Position numbers and translations under genes: made by a program
DNA from: Adiantum capillus-veneris
Taxonomy: Eukaryota > Streptophyta > Polypodiopsida > Polypodiales > Pteridaceae
Assembly: GCA_014529385.2 (NCBI GenBank)
Contig: CM043962.1
Location: 51,789,905 to 51,853,904, forward strand
Direction: 5' to 3'
DNA: 64,000 bases
Shown: positions 57,111 through 64,000 of the stretch, piece by piece
Layout: each line of letters starts with the position of its first letter
Position numbering within the stretch: the first letter of the stretch is position 1
The notes under the pieces: generated by a model
The model's database searches: none
Told to the model about the DNA's origin: nothing
The model's input: the letters and a program-made list of their open reading frames with translations, nothing else

Positions 57111-58230
57111 TCTCCTGGTTCAGCCAAGTCTACCTTTTTAGCGTTTTCAGGTCCTTCATAAGACTCCCCTTGTTTTCGTAGTTCCCTAACAGGTTGTTCA
57201 ATTATGATTTTCCGATCTTGGAGAGTATACTTTTTGTAATGGGATGGAACATGAATTACATCTTTACCATCCTCTTCCGTGGTTTCAATTTCGGTTGTGT
57301 ATATCTCCTTTAGAGCTTTTTTCAACTCTTGATATTTCTTTTTCCACTCGACTCTGGTCATGAGTGGTTTTTTATCCTGAAATTTTTTTTGAGTACCCTT
57401 CTTTGCTTTTCTCGATGTCTGAGACATTTCTGAGTTTCTGTTTGAAGGATATCTGCCAGTTATTTTGTCCTTGACACAATCATTAGCATCTATCTGCATC
57501 AAGAATTGTGTTTTACTGGAGACTGATGGCATAGGTCGTGTTTTCACGATATTGGTGTCTCTCTTTCATCTAAACCATTTTTGTCTTCTTGATTTCTGGT
57601 TTGGAAAGTCAAAAAACTTTTCCTCCCCTCCCCTTACGAGTAACTGAGCTCTTGTATGCTCTTTTTCTGACCGTGAATCTTGTGAGGTAGCTGAGTGTTC
57701 ATCTAACTCATCAGTTGCATCATAATAGAGGTTAGAAAAGACTTGTTGAGCTTTCATCAAGTCCTTGGGTTCCTCATCTTTGTTTTCAATGTTGAGGACT
57801 GACATCATTTTGATGGGAATTATGTCGTAGCCATCCTCATTGCAAAATTGAGTAGGCATAGACGTATTAACACATACATCCATTTTCGCTAAAATTTAAG
57901 CCCACTCGAATGGTTCAAATAAATGCTCTAGAAAGGTTCATGTATGTAGGCTTCGTCTGTACAGTCCCTTTCTAGGATACATTCCTCTCGTCTTAAGCTT
58001 CCATTTTATGAAGCTCTGCACATCCAAATAGGAGTGTCTTTGTTTAACCAGGATGGGAGCTTAGTTTCAGCAGAAGAGACTGAATCAAACTCTTGGATGG
58101 GTGTTTTTAAGACATCTCTATTAGTGTGATCTTTTAGATTGACTCTTATTATAGATCCCACCTACTTCAATTACAGATAGTTATTTTCCCAATCTTGAAT
58201 AAGTTGTACCTGTCGCATGAAAGGTCTTCC
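57111..58230 (-). pseudogene. Copy B protease-RT linker
   Basis: Charged, Lys/Glu/Asp-rich reading frames (57883-57566, 57547-57107) with -EWKKKYQELKKALKEIY- as a coiled-coil-like stretch. Such linkers lie between protease and RT in Athila/Tat-like Pol proteins. No enzymatic motif. Confidence 0.6.
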
Positions 58231-58540
58231 CAACATGATTTCATAGTTGAGTTTTTTTCCCAAAGTCTACTATGGCAAAAGTGTGTTGATATTCAATTCC
58301 ACAGGAATTGGCTATCACTTTTTCAAGTAGCCCTTCTGGTCTCTCAATGTGTCCGTCAGTCAACTGCAATTTCATTCGAGTTTGTCTAATTGCTAGTCCC
58401 CAGGATTCCCATACTACTTTAGTGGCTATGGCTATGCCAACTCCACTATCCAGTATTTCCATGGTTTCAATGACATTATATTTCAATGGGAGGATGGTGT
58501 TTCCTTCTTCCCCTTCATAATATTCTCCGACCTTGTTCAT
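58195..58540 (-). pseudogene. Copy B aspartic protease
   Basis: The ORF 58540-58241 has the retropepsin-like site -ETMEILDSGVGIAIATKVVW- with the D-S-G triad. Further on -GLAIRQTRMKLQL- appears, and past a shift -EIMLGRPFMRQVQLI- is the typical end (about 58238-58195). Copy A has no counterpart because of its deletion. Confidence 0.78.
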
Positions 58541-59628
58541 AGGAACTGATCAAATCTCTTTGTTTTCCATTTCATTTTTCAATTTTTCCAAATTCTTAGA
58601 GATTAACCCCGTTATCCCCACCTTCTCTAGGGTTTTTTTGTAAATCGTTCCACAAGTATGGTCTGAGTTTCAACTATTCTCCCAAAGTAAGAGTGCATTG
58701 GATGGGTGTAGATATGATTGAATGAATGTTGTCTACTTCTAGGGTCTGTTTGGATCTTTTTACTTGAGTGGTCTTGCAAATGATGGATTCATCTTCGTTA
58801 TCTTCCAAGTAAGAAGGCAATGTTTTTAATGTCAATGGTTTAGATATTCCTGAAGCTTCCGATCCGCAATCCCCGTACAAGGATTGTAAATCCATGTTCA
58901 TATCAGATGGTAGGTTATCCAACCAGACTTCCTCTATAGGAGCTGACTTTAAAGTTAGGCTCCCATCATTGATTTCTCTTACCTTTTCTCATAAGTGTCC
59001 TGACCAGTCTTCCTCTACGAATGGAATTCCGTCTAAGGCATCTTCGCTATCCGACACTATAAGCTCTAGTTCATTTGTTTCAAGGTGGGTTCTGCCACCA
59101 CATCGGATTTTTCTTTCGTTTCTTCTATCGCAAGCTCTTCAGGTTTTGCAATACTTTCAAGTTTGGGTTTTTGTTTATCCAGCATTTCTTGCGTGATTTT
59201 TACCAAGTTTTGATAAGCCTCCAGCTTTACTGCTTCCATGTCTGGAGATGGATAGTTTTTCCATTTTTTTTCATGTTTTGGCCTGCTTTAAGTCCTGCTT
59301 GGTAGGCTTCCAAGGCAGCATTAATAGGCTCAAAATTTTTATCAGCTAGAATGGATCCTCCTGATTTCACGGTTGTTTCCTTGAATTCACTGCCAGTTTC
59401 TTTCGACTTGTCCTGGGCTAGCATTTTTGCTTTCTCTTCATTTTCAACCCGTTGTTTTTGTTTTCTCATCTCATATCTTTTGCTTCTGCTCCTTTTGATT
59501 CTTTGAGAAGAAAATTTTGTGTTCTTCAAATCATCAGAGGAGTTGTGTTTCTTTTTCTTTGCCTGGGTTGTAGTGATTACCTTGATTGGAACAATCGGTT
59601 CACTCTCTGATGAGCTACTAGGCATCAC
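58541..59628 (-). pseudogene. Copy B Lys/Arg-rich gag-pol linker
   Basis: ORF 59628-59227 is a highly basic, Ser/Lys/Glu-rich 133 aa frame (-IKRSRSKRYEMRKQKQRVEN-, -AALEAYQAGLKAGQNMKKN-). Acidic frames follow (58922-58674). It could bind nucleic acid. No domain recognised. Confidence 0.55.
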
Positions 59629-59639
59629 TTGGACTACGT

Positions 59640-61957
59640 TTACGACAGTTTTTTCTTGTTCAACGGATTCTTAGGAAAATATTCCGGAAAGTGTCCTCCC
59701 TTTTTGTAACATTGTATGCAATAGGCTTCAATTGGTTTAAGGTTTTTGTCAGGCTCTGGACATTCGTTCTTCCAATGGTCATCAGCACCACAGTTATGAC
59801 AGTTTCCAGTTCTAGGCTTCATCATGGGTCTTCCCATGGGAGGTCTGACACCTTGATTAGCTACATAATAAATTGGTGCGAGCATAAGTCATGGTTTCTT
59901 CCATTGGTGGTGGATGTGGACTATACCAATCTCCTTCTACCATTACTGTAGATGGACTAGGCTCTACATAGGGTGTAACATGCACTAATGCTTGTTCATC
60001 TATGACTCCTTCCGAATGCATGTACTTTATAGGCACTGCATTATGTCTTGGATATGGAGGTTGTTGTCCCAACACAGGTTGAGGTGTTTCCATACCCATT
60101 GGTGGTCTTTGAGCTTGGGCCATATTAGGCTGATATTTGTACATGGGTTGTCCTTGGGGCCTCATGGGCACGTACTGAACATTCCCATCATATTTTGGTT
60201 TGAAGTAGCACTCGTGGGTTTCATGGTTGGTCAATTTACCCTCGATTGCACACCGTTTTTGTGGCCTAATTGGTTGTTCCTGTGGAGGTATCCCTTGTCC
60301 TGGTCCTCTCATAGGTGCTTTTTGCATATTGTTCATCATGTCGGTCATCCTTTTTAGCATATTTTCTATGGCTGTGAGTGGTGTCATAGCAGCCGTTCCC
60401 ACTTGTGCTGGTTTTGTGGATGCTGTTTTCTCACTTTGGTTAACCTTAGGGACATCTTATTCATTGAAGATCTCAAAATTGTCTCCTAGGTCAATAGCAT
60501 CAGACACACACGCTTTTAGGGTTGCATGCTTTTTACTATAGAGTATAGCATGAAGTTCTTTGTTTAGCAGTCCCTCTAGAAACAAAGATAGAAGTCGTTC
60601 TTCTGCAAGTATCTCCATCTCTGGGCATCTGGAAATGTGTTGTTTCATTCAAGTTGCACAATCCCTAACAAACTCACCATGTTTCTGTTTAAAGCTGTAG
60701 ATTTGAGCTACCGTATTATGTTTAATCTCCGTTTTGGAACAAGCAGCTACAAATCCTTGAGCTAATGTGTTCAAGTCCATGATTGACCTTGGTGGAATGT
60801 TTTGGAACCATGTCAAAGCTTTTTCTTCTAATGTCATTCCAAATCCCTCAAATTGAGTATGGAAATCAAATATACGCTCCGCTCTCAGCACTTGCTTAAA
60901 GCTTGCTAAGTGGTCATATGGATCCCCTGATCCACTGTATTTTTTGACCCATTTTTGAAATCAGCTGGTCTGACATGTCTATTTGGTTCAACTCCAGGTC
61001 TTCTGGGAGTTGGTCTTGTTCCGAGTCCTTCAAACCAGTCTGTTGGAAATAGTGACTCATGTAGCCCTGGACTGGCCTTACTGTCACTTGGTTTTTTATG
61101 TGATGAGGTGTTTTCTGGTTTCTTCACATTACTCTCAGATGATCTCTCACGGTGTTCATCCCTTGGAATTGTTTCTGGTCCTTGCTCCAATATCCAATCC
61201 CGTATGGAATAACCTTGGTATTTGGTTTGTTCTACCTCCTTAGGAGTCATCATAACAAAGTTGTTGTTAACAATCTCTAAACAAGTAAGTTGGTAGATTT
61301 GTAGATCCCTTATTTTTGATCTTGAAGATATAGATGATCTTCATGGCCGTTAATTGTCCTGGTCTGGCATGAGAAGTCCACAAAAGATCTTTTATGTTTC
61401 TATCTTCCCAACAATAGATTCCGATCCTAGGATTATCCGTACTAAGTCGTTTCAAAGGCTTTAAGTCTACTTGATCATATCCCTCAAATTCCAAAGTTGG
61501 TGGTCCTTCTTTTGCTGACATATCTCGGATTATAGTGTTTACTTCTAACCGCCATTTGTCTACCACATCAAGATTTTTGACTTGTACATATTGAGTTCCG
61601 TTTCGATCCATGTATATTTTTCCTTGTTTGTTTGCCCTAACCTCTTCTTCGAACTCAATTCCATGGTCATCAATGCGAATAGCATACTCCTCGTTAGAGT
61701 CCAAGTAAACCTGGGCTCCGTGACGATTAGTCTTGTAAAAAGATAGTATATGTTTATAGCGCACTGTCGTTTCGGTTTTTGAGTGAGTCGAGTAAGAAGA
61801 CATTTCGGATGTTGAATCTGAAAAAGTGTCTGAGACTTCTTCAGGAATTGTGTGCAAGGAATTGCCTTGATTCACGCTTTCTTCGGTGGATACTCTACTG
61901 GAGGTTTCTCCGAATAGGCCTTGATTTCCTAGTGACACGACCAGATCTAAGGTTCAT
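59640..61957 (-). pseudogene. Copy B gag with zinc knuckle
   Basis: It starts MNLRSGRV- at 61957 (minus), the counterpart of copy A's 11316. A shift leads into the 223-codon frame 61938-61267, then 61253-60906, 60891-60649 (-EKALTWFQNIPPRSIMDLN-), 60648-60457 and 60402-59857, the Pro/Gln/Met-rich part. The last piece (59885-59640) carries two Cys clusters: a canonical CHNCGADDHWKNEC (CX2CX4HX4C) and a degraded -CIQCYKKGGHFPEY- lacking its last Cys. Five or more interruptions. Confidence 0.86.
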
Positions 61958-63943
61958 AAAGACTTATGAAGCCCTGGATAGAGTACTCACCTTTAGATTG
62001 ACTTGTCGTTGATTTTCACTCGTTTCAATTGCAACTTTCTGTCAAGCCACTGATTCCTCGCCTACAACCTGATTCCTGTACAAAATTAATCAAGTTAGCT
62101 ATTTTTCTATAAAGACAGTAGAGCTCTTGAGAACTCTCGTGATTGGTCTCTGTGTATCACTTCAAATCATGCTACGGGAGTCAAAATTTGACTTTCAGAT
62201 TCGACTTTAGCAAAAATCGAAGGTCTAATCTGCAACCTGTAAACTGAGTGTATCTGTATCAATTCTGATACGATTGAACCCAAAATTGTCCTGTGGCTTT
62301 ATATTATGTTGATCTAACACTGTATAAGCCCAAAAGTCAAAATCGAAGTCTCCAGGTAGTAGAAGTAAATAATCGTGATTATTTACTTTTGTCAAGTTTT
62401 GGCACTTTTTGGATTGGTTTGGCAAGTATAAAACTTGTTAAAGCCCTTAGACAAGTTTCAATAAGTTTGGACAAAATTTGATCAAGTTTACCAATTGTTC
62501 CGTGTTCGCAGACTCTGCTTTCAAGAATCTGGCTTAAGCCTCACTGTTGGGATCCAAATTTCACCAAAATTGATTTGTGAGGTCTACTTGATGTGCTTGA
62601 CCTTGTGGTATACTCAAATGTGCAAAATCATCAAGTTTTCAAGTAGATGTAAATAATCGTGATTATTTACTCTAGCTAAAATTTTGCAAGTTTTTGCCCT
62701 AACTTTGACACATATCTTTTAAGCACCTCAAGTTAAGGTCACTAGACAAGTTTCATCAAGTTTGGATAATTTTTGGTAAAATGGTCATCATTTATCTGTC
62801 TGCAGACTAACTTTGCAATTTTAGTCACAATTTTCAATCCAGTGATTCAAATCTTACCAAATTTGGTTTGTGGGCTTATTACAACATGGTAAAGCTAGTG
62901 GTATGCCAACTTGGTCAAAAAAGTTCAAAAACACAACAGATGTAAATAATCGTAATTATTTACATTTGATAACTTTTTACTAATTTTTGGTGAACTAAGC
63001 ATGTACACATGTTTATCACATCAATATAAGCCTATGAATCAAATTTCAACAAGTTTGGACAAGTTTTTCCAAAGTTTATACTCAAGATTAAAAAAGTCAG
63101 TACAAACTTTAGTTTTTACCCTGTTTTTTGCCAGTTTGGTGATCCAAATCTTTTGGGCCTTTACAAAAGTTGTTTGTACACATGCAATGAGTCAATGGTA
63201 TGAACCTTGGCCAATTTAGAGTAGAAAGTTAATATCACAATTATTAACTTGAGGTTTGAAATGAACACTTTTTTGCAATTGTCTTTGACTTTTTTGCAAT
63301 TTTCTCAAAGACAGTCTTTATATGAGTTATTTTAAGCCTATGAATCAAGTCAAAACTTAATTTGTCCTAAAATGTCAAGAAAAAGTAAATAATCTAAGTT
63401 TGGTCAACTTCTTGAAATTTTTACCTCGAAGTGTCTTTGAGCTTACCCATTGGTTTGGACAACTCTTAGGCTTACTCTCCAGTCGGATTGAGTGGATTCG
63501 AGTCTTTTCAAGCTATTTCTAGCCGTAGACCTGAAATTATGCAACTTTCAATAACAACTCACACTTGATTCTTTCAGAGAGAGCAATGTTTTAAAATCCA
63601 CCTTGGATCCTACTTACCCTACTCCTAGTTTCTCATGCAATGGGGTTGTGGAAAGTGTCCACAAACACTCGTTTTCTTGTGTTTTTAATGTTTTTCAGAG
63701 TCTTGATCTTAAGACTTGTCTCGTCTACCAATCATTCTCAAAATCCTAATCTAAATCTACAATCCTACAGTCCTAAGGTACTCAGCAAGTACGATTACTT
63801 CCAAGCTACCTCTACACAGCAAAAGACGACAATCTTAAGCTATGCGGTTTCTAAAAGAAAGTTTTGAACTCTACGAAGACCTAGAGGAAGTTAAAGGACA
63901 ACTACACAAAACGCTCGTGTTTTTTCCTAGTTTAGGTCTCTTC
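61958..63943 (-). other. Leader of copy B
   Basis: Untranslated leader between PBS and gag with the palindrome array. The splice-donor-like GTGAGT (61990-61985, minus) is 33 nt before the ATG. Confidence 0.75.
62365..63393 (-). repeat. Palindrome array in the leader of copy B
   Basis: Full sites at 62365-62386 (centre CGTG), 62649-62670 (CGTG), 62942-62963 (CGTA) and a decayed one at 63228-63248, plus a half site at 63385-63393. The order and the 284, 293 and 286 bp spacings mirror copy A (9887-10903). Confidence 0.9.
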
Positions 63944-63963
63944 GATCCCCAGCAGCGGTGCCA
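63944..63963 (-). other. Primer binding site of copy B, tRNA-Asp type
   Basis: Minus-strand TGGCACCGCTGCTGGGGATC, a mutated form of the copy A site, lies two bases after the LTR end. Confidence 0.8.
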
Positions 63964-63965
63964 AA

Positions 63966-64000
63966 TGTGGGACGCAAGTCTAACCTCACCATCCTATCTT
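63966..64000 (-). repeat. 5' LTR of copy B, last 35 bp
   Basis: On the minus strand it ends -GCGTCCCACA at 63966, matching the ends of both copy A LTRs (-CCGTCCCACA). The rest lies outside the window. Confidence 0.85.

Larger units (their letters stand above)
56240..63966 (-). mobile_element. Giant Ty3/gypsy element, copy B (minus strand, partial)
   Basis: Same family as 8499-24517, inverted. Read on the minus strand: LTR end (63966, continuing beyond the window), tRNA-Asp-like PBS, palindrome leader, gag, zinc knuckle, linker, protease and RT. It breaks off inside the RT connection at about 56240. Integrase, aORF and 3' LTR are missing. It keeps the 2.7-2.8 kb gag-to-RT section that copy A has lost, so the two copies complement each other for annotation. 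Confidence 0.9.

Overview
This is nuclear DNA of a land plant, most probably a fern. The evidence is a spliced plant-type mitochondrial ADP/ATP carrier gene, decayed PLS-type PPR repeats of the kind that is very abundant in ferns (-YAKCGAL-x-KVLEEL-), fern-like LINE fragments, and dense nested LTR retrotransposons with long CT/GA/CA microsatellites. The species cannot be named from the sequence. The only gene I regard as intact and functional is the ADP/ATP carrier at about 36.3-39.5 kb. Almost everything else is mobile DNA in some state of decay.

Layout. 0.27-7.76 kb: a Ty3/gypsy chromovirus (1.58 kb 5' LTR, tRNA-Met PBS, gag, protease, RT, RNase H, integrase, chromodomain, PPT, truncated 3' LTR). 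8.1-8.5 kb: a PPR pseudogene. 8.50-24.52 kb: a giant (16 kb) Ty3/gypsy element with a tRNA-Asp-type PBS. It has a 2 kb leader holding a periodic palindrome array, gag-pol, and a long extra ORF (here aORF) between integrase and the 3' LTR. A second copy of this family lies in reverse orientation at 56.24-64.0 kb and runs off the right edge. 24.76-30.05 kb: two related LTRs in opposite orientation around a fragment of an AT-rich element, followed by a broken gypsy gag (30.3-31.4 kb). 32.01-34.39 kb: a 2.37 kb fold-back element with about 885 bp inverted arms. 34.66-35.16 kb: a probable LTR remnant. 37.41-39.46 kb: the carrier gene. 40.12-41.47 kb: five near-identical 271 bp tandem units. 43.06-47.15 kb: LINE pieces (minus) flanking a truncated Ty1/copia element (plus). 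50.3-51.87 kb: the 3' end of another copia element (minus). 52-54.1 kb: simple and degenerate repeats. 54.1-55.64 kb: a LINE 3' piece and a copia gag piece. 55.93-56.12 kb: a small 62-codon ORF that is not recognisably from a transposon.

The most interesting system is the giant Ty3/gypsy family. Both copies carry four spaced copies of a 20-22 bp palindrome (TAAATAAT-N4-ATTATTTA) about 290 bp apart in the leader, and a strong 5' splice site exactly 33 nt upstream of the gag ATG. In the complete copy a second palindrome cluster precedes the aORF, and a branch-point/acceptor-like sequence ends 4 nt before the aORF ATG. This suggests, as inference only, that the aORF was expressed from a spliced subgenomic RNA in the manner of retroviral env. 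The aORF frame is kept for 2.2 kb with eight in-frame stops, all one C-to-T step from Gln or Arg codons.

All coordinates were read by eye. Element ends without a clear TG/CA and adjoining PBS or PPT are approximate.
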